Assembly: GCF_000826185.2 (NCBI RefSeq)
Contig: NZ_LN648873.1
Span: 143,282 to 207,281, forward strand
Source of the DNA: Microbacterium gorillae
GTDB lineage: Bacteria; Actinomycetota; Actinomycetes; Actinomycetales; Microbacteriaceae
DNA length: 64,000 bases
Direction: 5' to 3'
The notes under the pieces were generated by a model. The model did no database searches, was not told the DNA's origin, and was given only the letters and a program-made list of their open reading frames with translations. Positions 28,737 through 37,267 of this stretch are shown piece by piece; within the stretch, counting starts at the first letter, position 1, and the number at the start of each line of letters is the position of its first letter. The translations under genes were made by a program, and so were the position numbers.

Positions 28737-29603
28737 TCAGCGCAGGACGAAGGCGACGGCGAGGAGCCAGATCGTGAGGGCGGCGCCGCAGCCGTAGTTG
28801 AGCCAGAGGAACCGGGCCCAGCCGCGGCGGGCGGCGCCGGAGGTGGCGTCCGTGAGATCGCGGAACGGCCAGACCGCGATGACATAGGGCAGCGCGAGCA
28901 GGCCCAGCGGTGCGAGCGGCCAGCCGGTCGCTGCCACGCAGACACCGGCGGCCAGCCAGCAGACGATCGCCGCGCGCACGGTGCCGGCCGCGCCGAACAC
29001 GGTGGCGATCGAGGCGATACCGGCTTCCCGGTCCGGGATGATGTCCTGCACCGCTCCGAACGCCTGACTCGCCGCACCCCACAGGAAGAAACCGATGAGC
29101 ACGAGCCAGGTCGTGCTCGTCCACTCGGCGCCGGTGAGGACGAGGCCGTACACGGCGGGACCCACGAAGTGCGTACTGGAGGTGATCGAGTCCAGCACCG
29201 GGATCTCCTTGGTGCGCAGCGGTGGGGCCGAGTAGGCCACGACGGCCAGCATCACCACGGCGAGCACGATCCAGGACGGCCAGGACCCGACGATGATCAG
29301 GAAGACCAGGAACGGCAGGCAGACCAGGGTGGTGGAGATCAGCACCGTTCGATGCAGGCGCGGCGGGACGAGGGCGCCCTCAGCCCCGCCCTTGCGCGGA
29401 TTGCGCAGGTCCGACTCGTAGTCGAACACGTCGTTGATGCCGTACATCGCGAAGTTGTACGGGATGAGGAAGAACAGCGTGCCGATCACGCCGACGACGT
29501 CGATGCCGCCGGTGCCGACGAGGTAGGCCAGCGCGAACGGGTAGGCGGTGTTGATCCAGCTCAGCGGACGCGAGGACAGCAGCAGCCGGGTGAGGTCAGA
29601 CAT
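28737..29603 (-). CDS. crtEb: Lycopene elongase (UbiA-type prenyltransferase)
   Basis: This 288-residue membrane prenyltransferase adds two C5 dimethylallyl units to lycopene, giving the C50 acyclic carotenoid flavuxanthin. The two Asp-rich motifs are present: NDVFDYESD with the following NPRKGG, and QDIIPDREAG. About eight hydrophobic helices are visible. It is the last gene of the carotenoid operon and overlaps crtYf by 8 bp. The gene order idi-crtE-crtB-crtI-crtYe-crtYf-crtEb follows the corynebacterial decaprenoxanthin cluster, which supports this over other UbiA substrates. Homologues in related genera are also called lbtB or lycopene elongase/hydratase. Confidence 0.88.
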   Translation of the reverse strand: MSDLTRLLLSSRPLSWINTAYPFALAYLVGTGGIDVVGVIGTLFFLIPYNFAMYGINDVFDYESDLRNPRKGGAEGALVPPRLHRTVLISTTLVCLPFLVFLIIVGSWPSWIVLAVVMLAVVAYSAPPLRTKEIPVLDSITSSTHFVGPAVYGLVLTGAEWTSTTWLVLIGFFLWGAASQAFGAVQDIIPDREAGIASIATVFGAAGTVRAAIVCWLAAGVCVAATGWPLAPLGLLALPYVIAVWPFRDLTDATSGAARRGWARFLWLNYGCGAALTIWLLAVAFVLR

Positions 29604-29916
29604 CGGCCTCCGTCCGGCGGTGGGTGAGGTTCCAGACGCCGGTGACCGCCAGCAGTGCGGTCACCGCGTAGACGAGGTCCTCGACGGGGGCGGCGCCGAG
29701 GTACACCCCGAGCAGGGCGGCGTGGTCGTAGTCGAACAGCGCCGAACCGATCATCACGTTGTCGAAGACGATCGTCAGCACGATGATCGCGCCGGCGGCG
29801 ATACCCGTGCCGACGAGGTTCGCCCGCCGTCGGGCGGACGGCACGCGGCTGAGGCCGAGAGCGTGCAGCAGGGCGGCGAGCAGCAGGAACGGCACGGCGA
29901 GGGCCGGGAGCGTCAT
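29596..29916 (-). CDS. crtYf: Lycopene/C50 carotenoid cyclase subunit (CrtYf-type)
   Basis: This 106-residue membrane protein is one half of the heterodimeric lycopene-cyclase-domain enzyme that forms the end rings of C50 carotenoids. It has three hydrophobic helices and the family motif APVEDLVYAVTALL, equivalent to the PxE(E/D) signature of the heterodimeric cyclases. ATG 29916 overlaps the crtYe stop as ATGA. Whether the ring type is epsilon (decaprenoxanthin), gamma (sarcinaxanthin) or beta cannot be decided from sequence reading alone. Confidence 0.86.
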   Translation of the reverse strand: MTLPALAVPFLLLAALLHALGLSRVPSARRRANLVGTGIAAGAIIVLTIVFDNVMIGSALFDYDHAALLGVYLGAAPVEDLVYAVTALLAVTGVWNLTHRRTEADV

Positions 29917-30248
29917 CGTCGTCCCTCCGCCCGGAACCGATGAGTCAGGAGCGTCGCGACGGCACGCCAGATCACCAGGCCGCAGTACGGCAGGAACACG
30001 ATGAAGCCCAATTCCTCCACCGGCATGTCCGGCAGCACCCGGACGCCGAGCAGGGCGGGGGAGTCGCCGAGCACGAAGATCCCCTCGTGCACGGCAGCGA
30101 GATCCCAGGCGAGCAGGATCAGCGCGGCCACGATCACCGCGGCAAGAGTGGCCACCGGATCGCGGAACAGCGCCAGCCGCCAGCGCGCGTCGATGATGCC
30201 CATCCCGAGGACGGACACGGTGATCGCGATCGCGTACAGGCCGGTCAC
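29913..30248 (-). CDS. crtYe: Lycopene/C50 carotenoid cyclase subunit (CrtYe-type)
   Basis: This 111-residue partner of CrtYf has three hydrophobic helices and the motif MPVEELGFIVFLPYCGLVIW, the PVEE signature of lycopene cyclase domain proteins. It starts at GTG 30248, which overlaps the crtI stop as GTGA. The two subunits together correspond to one fungal or archaeal CrtY-type domain protein. Confidence 0.87.
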   Translation of the reverse strand: MTGLYAIAITVSVLGMGIIDARWRLALFRDPVATLAAVIVAALILLAWDLAAVHEGIFVLGDSPALLGVRVLPDMPVEELGFIVFLPYCGLVIWRAVATLLTHRFRAEGRR

Positions 30249-31789
30249 GTCACCGGCTCCGGCAGCGGTCCGGCGCTGTGGTCATCGCGCGCGTGCTTGA
30301 GCAGGAGCTCGGCGCTGATCAGGCACATGGGCACGCCGATGCCGGGAACGCTGGATGAGCCCACGGTGTAGAGGCCGCGGACGTCCGGGCTCCGGACGGA
30401 GCCGCGCAGCATCGCGCTCTGCCCGAGCGTGTGCGCGAGTCCGAGGGCTCCGCCACGCCAGGCGCCGAGGTCCCGAGCCATGTCGGTCGGCCCGACGGTG
30501 CGGCGCACGATGATGCGCTCGGCGAGGTCCGGCACCCCGATGGCGTCGGCGAGGGCTGTGATCGCGGCGTCCGCCGCCCGCTCGATGCGCTCATCCCCGG
30601 TGCCGTCTTCGCCTCCGGACCCGAGCTCCGGATCCGCGCCGACGGGGACGAGCAGGAACAGGTTCTCCGTCCCGCCCGGGGCGACGGACGGGTCCGACAC
30701 GCTCGGCGCGCAGACGTACAGGGACGCCGGGTCCGGGATGGCGCGATCCCGAAACACGGCGTCGAAGTTCGCGGACCAGTCCCGGACGAGAACGAGCGTG
30801 TGGTGGGTCAAGGGCAGCCGTCCGCGCACGCCGAGCATGACCAGGACGGCACCCGGTCCCGGCTCGGCACGCCGCACTCGGCGGTGCACCCGTGCGGCGA
30901 TCTCGGGGATCAGGGCGGGCAGGGCGGTGCCCTGATCGCACGCCACGACGACCCGATCGGCCGGGAGCGTCAGCGCTCCGCCTGGACCGGACGCGGACAC
31001 GGCGGCGACCCGCCGGACGCCCGGATGCAGGCGGATCCGCATCGCGCGCGTTCCGGTGCGGATCGCGACGCCGGCGTCGCGCGCGAGAGACTCGAACGAG
31101 GCGATCACGGCCCCGAATCCGCCCATCGGGTAGAAGACGCCCTGGTCGAGGTCGAATGAGCTCATCAGGTGGTACAGCGCGGGGGCGCGCTCCGGCCGGG
31201 TTCCGAGGAAGACCGCGGGGTAGCCGAGCACCCGCTGCAGCATCGCGTCGCGGAAGCGGCCGCGGACGAAGCCGTCGAGGGACCTCGTCAGCAGTCCGCC
31301 CAAGCGGGGGAGCCGCCGCAGCACGCCTCCGTCCAGGAGCGGGCCGAGGCGATCGAACCGGTTCCAGAGAAACCGTTCCTCGGCGAGCGTCGTCGCCTCC
31401 CGCGCGGACGCGACGTAAGCGTCCAGCGCCGCCCCGGCTCCGCGTTCGCGCGCCTCGAACCGCTCGCGGGTGACGGCGTAGTCCCCGGACACCTCGAACG
31501 GCTCGGGATCGCCGGCGAGATGGATCCGGTAGGCGGGGTCGAGGCGGCGCAGCTCGAGCTCCGCCGCGAGCGTCGTGCCGAGCATCCGGTAGGTGTGCTC
31601 GAACACCTCCCGCATGAGGAACCAGCTGGGTCCGGTGTCGAACGTGAAGCCGTCGCGCCGCCAGATGCCCGCTCGGCCGCCGACGGCCGCACCCTGCTCG
31701 AGGAGGGTGACGCGGTGTCCCTCCCGGGCGAGGAGGGCGGCGCTGACGAGCCCGGACACCCCACCACCGACGATGACGACGCGGCTCAT
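30245..31789 (-). CDS. crtI: Phytoene desaturase
   Basis: This 514-residue FAD enzyme introduces four double bases' worth of unsaturation into phytoene to give lycopene. The N-terminal dinucleotide fold is clear (VVIVGGGVSGLVSAALLAREGHRVTLLEQ) and is followed by GGRAG and FDTGPSWFLM. The C-terminal FAD motif is present (GLYTVGSSSVPGIGVPMCLISAELL). The length is normal. Its ATG overlaps the TGA of the crtB 3' end as ATGA, which proves that crtB originally ran up to this point. Its stop overlaps the crtYe GTG. Confidence 0.96.
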   Translation of the reverse strand: MSRVVIVGGGVSGLVSAALLAREGHRVTLLEQGAAVGGRAGIWRRDGFTFDTGPSWFLMREVFEHTYRMLGTTLAAELELRRLDPAYRIHLAGDPEPFEVSGDYAVTRERFEARERGAGAALDAYVASAREATTLAEERFLWNRFDRLGPLLDGGVLRRLPRLGGLLTRSLDGFVRGRFRDAMLQRVLGYPAVFLGTRPERAPALYHLMSSFDLDQGVFYPMGGFGAVIASFESLARDAGVAIRTGTRAMRIRLHPGVRRVAAVSASGPGGALTLPADRVVVACDQGTALPALIPEIAARVHRRVRRAEPGPGAVLVMLGVRGRLPLTHHTLVLVRDWSANFDAVFRDRAIPDPASLYVCAPSVSDPSVAPGGTENLFLLVPVGADPELGSGGEDGTGDERIERAADAAITALADAIGVPDLAERIIVRRTVGPTDMARDLGAWRGGALGLAHTLGQSAMLRGSVRSPDVRGLYTVGSSSVPGIGVPMCLISAELLLKHARDDHSAGPLPEPVT

Positions 31790-32644
31790 CCGCGCGCTCC
31801 CGTCACCGCGCCCGCGAGGATGCGGGCCTTCGTCACCGGCGGGACGCGAATGCGCGCGGACGTGAGCTCCGCGATGGGGACGCGTTCGATGCGATCGGTG
31901 GGGTCCCGTCTCTTATACACATCTGACGCTGCCGACGAAAAGAGGAGGGTGAGGGTGCGGGGGAGTCCGCCGGAGGTCGGCGCGGATCCGTGTGATGACC
32001 GCTGCTCGCCCGATACGATCCGGATCGGCCGGGTCGAGCTCGGGCAGGTACCGGCGGTGCAACCGCTCGGCGTCGTCTCCGAGATCACGCAGGAAGTTCA
32101 CGCGTTGGAACGCGCTGCCGAGGGCCCGCGCGCCCGCCTCCGCCTCGGCGCGGTCCCGACCGGACAGGGGCCGCATCCGCGTGAACACGCGCAGACACAT
32201 CAGACCGACGACCTCGGCGGAGCCGTACACGTACGCGTCCAGCTCGTCCGCGGTCGTGAAATCGACGGGTGCGAGGTCGGCGCGCATGGAGGCGAAGAAC
32301 GGTGCGATCAGCGCGCCGTCGATACCGCAGGCGCGTGCCGTCCGAGCGAACGCGTGCAGGACCAGGTCGGAGCTGAAGCCGTCCGTCACCGCCGTCAGGA
32401 CGCGCTGCTCATAGTCATCGAGCGCACGCGAGCACTGCGCGCCGGTGAAGCCCGCCTGGGAAGCGGTGCCGTCGACGATCTCGTCGCCCACGCGCACCAT
32501 CGCGTAAACGGCGCCGATGTCCCGCTCCATGCCGGGAGCGAGCAGACGTGACGCCCAGCCGAACGACGTGGAGTACTCCCGCATGACCGTCACACACGCG
32601 CGGTAGGCGGTGAGCTCGAAGCGGTCCAGGGCGGCGCGACTCAT
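31786..32644 (-). CDS. crtB: Phytoene synthase, interrupted by sequencing adapter
   Basis: The enzyme condenses two geranylgeranyl diphosphates to phytoene. Residues 1-225 read normally from ATG 32644, with both Asp-rich motifs (DEIVD at 54-58 and DLGDD at 187-191). At about 31970 the homology ends and the frame enters a Nextera adapter. The true C-terminus survives in another frame: about 40 residues from 31906 (RDPTDRIERVPIAELTSA..) to a TGA at 31786-31788 that overlaps the crtI ATG. With 265 recognisable residues against about 290-305 expected, roughly 25-40 residues are missing. The start overlaps the crtE stop as ATGA. The gene is very probably functional in the organism. Confidence 0.92.
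31906..31938 (+). other. Nextera transposase adapter left in the assembly
   Basis: Bases 31908-31938 match, without a mismatch, the reverse complement of the Illumina Nextera read-1 adapter: the end of the 19-bp mosaic end (GTCTCTTATACACATCT) followed directly by GACGCTGCCGACGA. The full adapter would start CTG at 31906; only 31907 differs. The following 25-30 bases (from 31939) are G-rich, match no expected CrtB residues and may be low-quality read-through. This is an artefact, not biology. Confidence 0.97.
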
Positions 32645-33678
32645 CGTTCGCGCTCGCAGACGCTGTCGGCGAGCCGCGCGATGACCCGCACCACCGCGGT
32701 CGGCAGTCGCGCTTCACGGGCGTGCTGCACCGCGGCCCGCGCCGACCGTGCCGCATGCGCCTCGGCGCGCATGCGGGCGCCGGATCGTTCCAGTGCCTCC
32801 CGCATGCGCGCGGCGTCCTGCACGGTGAGCTGGGCTGAACCATGCCGGTCGCGGACACGGCGCCAGGCCGGGTGTCCCTCCGCGAATGCGATCAGCAGCG
32901 TGCGCTTGCCCTCGCGGAGGTCCCCGATCGTGGTCTTGCCCGTCCGCTCGGGGTCACCGAAGACCCCGAGCACGTCATCGCGCACCTGGTAGGCCTCACC
33001 GAGCAGGTCACCGATGCGGACGAGCGCGGTGGTGTCCGTCTCGCCGCGCTCGGCGAGGATCGCCGCGGCGACGAGCGGTGCGACGAACGAGTAGCCCGCC
33101 GTCTTATCGCGGGTGAGGCGGATCACCTCCACCACGGACGGACCGTGCCCGCCCCCGACACCACCGCGGACATCACGCAACTCGCCGTCCGCGGTGCGCG
33201 CCATCTCGGCACGCAGCAGCGTTGCGAGCCGCGCACGCACCGGTCGCGGGGCCTCCAGCTCACCCACCCGCAGCATCGCCGCCGACAGCAGCAGGTCTCC
33301 GGTCAGGACGCCGAACGCCGTGCCGAGCAGGTCTGCGCGCGCGTCGCCGAGCTCCGCCGCCGTGCGATGGCCGATGCCGATCGGGTTGAGCTCTCCGCGA
33401 CGTCGGTCGTCGCCGTCGAGCACGTCGTCGTGAACGGTGAGTGCGGCGTGCCAGAGCTCCATCGCGGTCGCCAGCCGAACCGCGTCCGCACTCGCCGGAC
33501 CGTCGAACGCCGCATACACGTCCAGCAGCAGACGGGGACGGATGAACTTGCCGCCGGTGACGGCCGTGCGCACTGATTCGGCCAACCCGGGAGCATTCGC
33601 GGTGAGCTCTGCGATGACGTCCGCGAGCTCACGCTCGACCTCCCGGAGGTGATCGGTGAGTTCGGCGGGCGACGTCAT
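32641..33678 (-). CDS. crtE: Geranylgeranyl diphosphate synthase
   Basis: This 345-residue polyprenyl synthase extends FPP or DMAPP with IPP to geranylgeranyl diphosphate for the carotenoid route. The first Asp-rich motif is HDDVLDGDD and the second is the QVRDDVLGVFGD segment, both typical of the family. GGKFIRPRL supplies the substrate-binding Lys/Arg. ATG 33678 overlaps the idi stop as ATGA, and the longer open frame upstream is a shadow. Its own stop overlaps the crtB ATG. The place in the cluster settles its role over other polyprenyl synthases. Confidence 0.94.
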   Translation of the reverse strand: MTSPAELTDHLREVERELADVIAELTANAPGLAESVRTAVTGGKFIRPRLLLDVYAAFDGPASADAVRLATAMELWHAALTVHDDVLDGDDRRRGELNPIGIGHRTAAELGDARADLLGTAFGVLTGDLLLSAAMLRVGELEAPRPVRARLATLLRAEMARTADGELRDVRGGVGGGHGPSVVEVIRLTRDKTAGYSFVAPLVAAAILAERGETDTTALVRIGDLLGEAYQVRDDVLGVFGDPERTGKTTIGDLREGKRTLLIAFAEGHPAWRRVRDRHGSAQLTVQDAARMREALERSGARMRAEAHAARSARAAVQHAREARLPTAVVRVIARLADSVCERER

Positions 33679-34211
33679 GCGCGGGCGACGGCCAGGTCCA
33701 GGGCCGCGGACAGTCGGGGATCGGCGGCCTGCAGAACGAACCACGGGCTCCACAACCACGGTGTTTCCGTCACGGAGCGCAGCACGGTGGCAGCGGGTGC
33801 GAGCGTCCACTCCTCGACCTCGTCCGGATCCGGAGCCGGATCGGCGTCGACGCGTCCGACGAACACGGGACAGATCTCATCCTCGACGATGCCGCGGGGA
33901 TCGACCGCGCGATAGGAGAAGTCCGGCAGCACGGGATGGATCTCCCGGACCGTGAGCCCGAGCTCCTCCCCGGCGCGCCGCACCGCCGCGTCGATGGGGG
34001 CCTCCCCGGGAAGTGGATGGCCGCAACAGGCGTTCGTCCACACGCCCGGCCAGGCGTGCTTGGTCACCGAACGACGGGTGACGAGCAGATGTCCGTCGGA
34101 GGTCACGAGATGGAGCGAGAACGCGAGGTGACGGGGAGTGACGAGAGTGTGCACGGTGGCGCGCGGGTGCGTTCCGATCGCAACCCCGTGCTCATCGACG
34201 ATGACGACCAC
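33675..34211 (-). CDS. idi: Isopentenyl-diphosphate delta-isomerase (type 1)
   Basis: This 178-residue NUDIX-fold enzyme interconverts IPP and DMAPP and feeds the carotenoid operon. The catalytic Cys is in TNACCGHP, and the metal-binding Glu residues lie in the EELGL helix and the VEDEICPVF segment. The first visible start is GTG 34211; no strong ribosome-binding site precedes it, so the exact start is uncertain. It heads the seven-gene operon. The divergent comEA starts 162 bp away; in that gap the minus strand carries TTAGATAAGGT (34247-34257) as the only -10-like sequence noticed. Confidence 0.92.
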   Translation of the reverse strand: MVVIVDEHGVAIGTHPRATVHTLVTPRHLAFSLHLVTSDGHLLVTRRSVTKHAWPGVWTNACCGHPLPGEAPIDAAVRRAGEELGLTVREIHPVLPDFSYRAVDPRGIVEDEICPVFVGRVDADPAPDPDEVEEWTLAPAATVLRSVTETPWLWSPWFVLQAADPRLSAALDLAVARA

Positions 34212-34308
34212 GTCCGTATTCGTCTCGATCTGATCCCCCGATCCCCGACCTTATCTAATCATCGGTGGACGCGGAAAGTCAGGTGCTCCTCCCCAACGGG
34301 GTTGCGGT

Positions 34309-34332
34309 GCCCGTCTGCTATCGCAGGCGGGC
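34309..34332. other. Hairpin between idi and comEA
   Basis: GCCCGTCTGC (34309-34318) can pair with GCAGGCGGGC (34323-34332), with nine Watson-Crick pairs and one G-T pair, around a TATC loop. It lies between divergent promoters, 30 bp before the comEA -10 box. It may be an operator-like structure rather than a terminator. Confidence 0.35.
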
Positions 34333-34373
34333 CGGATCGGTGGGCGCGGCTCGACGCGCCGTAGCGTGCCGGC

Positions 34374-34955
34374 GTGGATGCGGAACCGGAGTTCGTGCGC
34401 GCCCCTCGCCGGTGGCGCATCGGTGTCGGCGCTGCTCTCGCGATCGTCGTGGCCGCGCTCGGGGGCACGGTCGCCTTCGGTGTGCTGAGTTCGGCGGCGT
34501 CCTCCGCAGAACGCACGCTCGCGGTGACTCCCGCCGTGACGGCCGCGGAGCTCTACGTGCATGTGTCGGGAGCGGTCAACGCGCCCGGACTCTACCTCCT
34601 GCCCGCCTCGGCGCGCGTGGTCGACGCGGTCGCCGCGGCCGGGGGACTCGCGGCGGACGCGGATCGCGACGCGGTGAACCTGGCCCGACCGGTGACCGAC
34701 GGAGAGCAGGTGGTGGTGCCGCGGGTGGGAGAGGCGTCTGCCACGGAGGCCTCCGGTGGCGATGAGCGGATCGACCTGAACAGCGCCACCGCGGAGGAGC
34801 TGGACACGTTGCCACGCATCGGACCCGCGCTCGCCGAACGCATCATCGCGTGGCGGGACGAGAACGGTCGATTCGCGACCGTGGAGGATCTGCTGTCGGT
34901 CTCCGGGATCGGGGAGAAGATGATGTCCGCGATCCGGCCGCTGGTGCGCGTGTGA
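34374..34955 (+). CDS. comEA: Competence DNA-binding protein ComEA
   Basis: This 193-residue membrane-anchored DNA receptor binds incoming double-stranded DNA. After an N-terminal transmembrane helix (residues 14-37) there is a SLBB domain (ELYVHVSGAVNAPGLYLL). The C-terminal helix-hairpin-helix pair follows (IDLNSATAEELDTLPRIGPALAERIIAWR). GTG 34374 lies six bases after TAGCGT, so translation is probably leaderless. Its stop overlaps the comEC GTG as GTGA. Confidence 0.95.
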   Translation: MDAEPEFVRAPRRWRIGVGAALAIVVAALGGTVAFGVLSSAASSAERTLAVTPAVTAAELYVHVSGAVNAPGLYLLPASARVVDAVAAAGGLAADADRDAVNLARPVTDGEQVVVPRVGEASATEASGGDERIDLNSATAEELDTLPRIGPALAERIIAWRDENGRFATVEDLLSVSGIGEKMMSAIRPLVRV

Positions 34956-37258
34956 ACCGGGTGGCCGCGGAGCGGACGGTGTGGGTCGCCCGCGCCCGGA
35001 TGGTGCCGGTGGCGGGTGCCGCCCGCGGCGCGGCGCTCGCGGCCACGGTGCTCCCGGACACCGCGCTCCCGCTCACCGTCGTCCTGTGGGTTCTGACGAT
35101 CGCCCTCGTGGCCGTGGCCATCAGCGTGCGGCGTGCCGGGATGGTGATCGTCGCCCTGGCGCTCGCGGCATCGGCTGCCTCGCACGTCGCGATCCTCGAA
35201 CCTCCCCGACGGGCCCTCGCGGCGGTCGACACCGTCACGACGTTCGAGGTCGCGGTCACCACGAAGGTCGAGCCGGCCGGGACCGGCGGCTGGCGCTTCT
35301 CCGGGACGGCGACCGGACGAGCCGAGGCTGACGACGTCGGTGGGCCCGTCATGGTGCTGTACAGCGGAGATCGACCCCCGGGGCTGGACCTCGGCGCACG
35401 CGTGCGGGTGCGCGGCGACGCACGTGCGACGTCGGGCGGCGATCGGGCCGTCGTGACCGTGTTCGCCGGGACCGCGCCGACGGTGCTCACGCCACCGATG
35501 GGCGCTCTGCGCGTGGCCGCGGACCTGCGCGCCGGGCTCGTGGCGTTGTGCGCCCACCTGCCGGGCGAGGGCGGCGACCTGCTGCCCGGCCTCGCCGTGG
35601 GCGAGACCTCCGCCGTCTCGTCGGCGCTGGACGGCGCGATGAAGACCACCGGCCTCAGTCACCTCACCGCCGTCAGCGGATCGAACTGCCTGGTCATCAC
35701 CGGAGCGGTGTTCGCGCTGGCTGCGCTCATGCGGTTGCCGCGTGGTGGACGCGTGCTCGTCGCGGTGGCCGCGCTCGCGGGATTCGTGCTGCTGGTCACG
35801 CCCGAACCCAGTGTCGTCCGCGCCGCGACGATGTCGGCGCTGGCGATGCTCGCCGTGCTGCTCGGCCGTCCCGCGGCGGGAATCAGCGTGCTGAGCCTGT
35901 CCGTGGCGGTGCTGCTCGTGCTCGACCCGTGGCTGGCCACCGAGATCGGCTTCGCGCTCTCGGTCCTGGCCACCGGGGCTCTGCTGACGCTCGCCGGACC
36001 GTTCGCCCGGGTCCTCGAACGCGTACTGCCCCGGACGTGGGCGCTCGGGGTGGCGGTGCCGCTGGCCGCCCAGGTGGCGTGTGCACCCCTGATCGTCCTC
36101 CTCGCACCGGCGGTCTCGCTCGGAGGCGTGCTCGCGAACGTGCTCGCCGGGCCGGCCGCCACCCTGGCCACCGTCCTCGGCACGCTCGCCTGCCTCGCCG
36201 CGGGAATCCCCGTCCTCGGGGTCGTCCTGGCGTCGTTGGCCTGGGTCCCGGCGCAGTGGGTCGCCGGGACGGCACGGCTGTTCGCCGCGCTGCCGGGCGC
36301 GCAACTGCCGTGGTGGAGCGGGCCGGTCGGGGTGGTGAGCCTCGCTGTCGTGTGCGCGGCGCTCGCGGTGCTGCTGGTGCGCCCGGGACGCCCGGGCCTG
36401 GTCGTCTCATCCGTCGTGGTCGTCTGCGTCACCCTCGGCGTCGTCCTGGGCGGATGGGGCATGCGGACCGCGCTCGCACCCCTGACCGCTCCCGTCGGCG
36501 ACGGCGTCGCCGCGTGCGATGTCGGTCAGGGTGACGCTCTGGTCGTGCGCTCGGCCGGCTCGGTCGCGGTGATCGACACCGGACCGGACCCGGCGCTGCT
36601 GGTGGCGTGCCTCGACCGCCTCGCCGTCACCGAGGTGGACCTGCTCGTGCTGACGCATTTCGACGCGGACCATGCCGGGGGAGTGCGCGCGCTCGTCGGG
36701 CGGGTGGATCGGGTCGTGCACGGTCCGCCGCCGCCGGATCGTGCCGGGATCCTGACCGACCTGGCCGCCGGAGGGGCAGCAGTCTCGGCGGCGCGTTCCG
36801 GAGAGGAGGGTGACCTCGGCGGTGCGCGCTGGCGCATCCTGTGGCCGGCCGCCGGCGTCGAACCGGGCAATGACGCGAGCGTCGTGGTGGAGGTCACCGG
36901 TGGCGGACTGCCGCGCACGCTCTTCCTGGGTGATCTGTCCGCGACGGGCCAGCGCGCTCTGCTCTCGTCCGCGGTGCTGCATCCGCCCTACGCCGTCGTG
37001 AAGGTCGCCCACCACGGAAGCGCCGACCAGCTCGCCGAGCTGTACGGGGCGCTTCAGGCGACGGTCGGGGTGATCTCGGTCGGCGCCGACAACGACTACG
37101 GCCATCCGCGGTCCGAGACGCTTGACCTGTTGTCCGGGCTCGGGATCACGGTCCTACGCACGGACGTGGACGGCCTCGTCGTTCTCGCGCTGCGCGCGGG
37201 CGCCCTGGCGGCGTGGACGGAGCGTTCGCCGCCGTCGGACGTCGCTCCCGGCGGGTAG
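34952..37258 (+). CDS. comEC: DNA uptake channel protein ComEC
   Basis: This 768-residue protein forms the channel for single-stranded DNA during transformation. About ten transmembrane helices make up the competence domain (LSHLTAVSGSNCLVI is the family core). It ends in a metallo-beta-lactamase-like domain with LTHFDADHAGG and VAHHGS metal-site motifs, which may degrade the second strand. GTG 34952 was chosen because it overlaps the comEA stop; the open frame from 34850 lies inside comEA. Together with holA downstream this is the standard actinobacterial comEA-comEC-holA order. A dedicated DNA-uptake pilus is not in the window. Confidence 0.95.
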   Translation: MNRVAAERTVWVARARMVPVAGAARGAALAATVLPDTALPLTVVLWVLTIALVAVAISVRRAGMVIVALALAASAASHVAILEPPRRALAAVDTVTTFEVAVTTKVEPAGTGGWRFSGTATGRAEADDVGGPVMVLYSGDRPPGLDLGARVRVRGDARATSGGDRAVVTVFAGTAPTVLTPPMGALRVAADLRAGLVALCAHLPGEGGDLLPGLAVGETSAVSSALDGAMKTTGLSHLTAVSGSNCLVITGAVFALAALMRLPRGGRVLVAVAALAGFVLLVTPEPSVVRAATMSALAMLAVLLGRPAAGISVLSLSVAVLLVLDPWLATEIGFALSVLATGALLTLAGPFARVLERVLPRTWALGVAVPLAAQVACAPLIVLLAPAVSLGGVLANVLAGPAATLATVLGTLACLAAGIPVLGVVLASLAWVPAQWVAGTARLFAALPGAQLPWWSGPVGVVSLAVVCAALAVLLVRPGRPGLVVSSVVVVCVTLGVVLGGWGMRTALAPLTAPVGDGVAACDVGQGDALVVRSAGSVAVIDTGPDPALLVACLDRLAVTEVDLLVLTHFDADHAGGVRALVGRVDRVVHGPPPPDRAGILTDLAAGGAAVSAARSGEEGDLGGARWRILWPAAGVEPGNDASVVVEVTGGGLPRTLFLGDLSATGQRALLSSAVLHPPYAVVKVAHHGSADQLAELYGALQATVGVISVGADNDYGHPRSETLDLLSGLGITVLRTDVDGLVVLALRAGALAAWTERSPPSDVAPGG

Positions 37259-37267
37259 GCTCGGAGG

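Noticed and set aside
27905..28777. A 290-residue kinase ending in an Arg/Gly-rich tail
   Set aside because: After 28513 that frame has no homology, while another frame carries the true C-terminus to 28715; the extended ORF is a frameshift product.
31906..31938. A natural Tn5/IS50 insertion in crtB
   Set aside because: The mosaic end is followed by the 14 bases specific to the sequencing primer, not by IS50 sequence, and there is no transposase or 9-bp target duplication.
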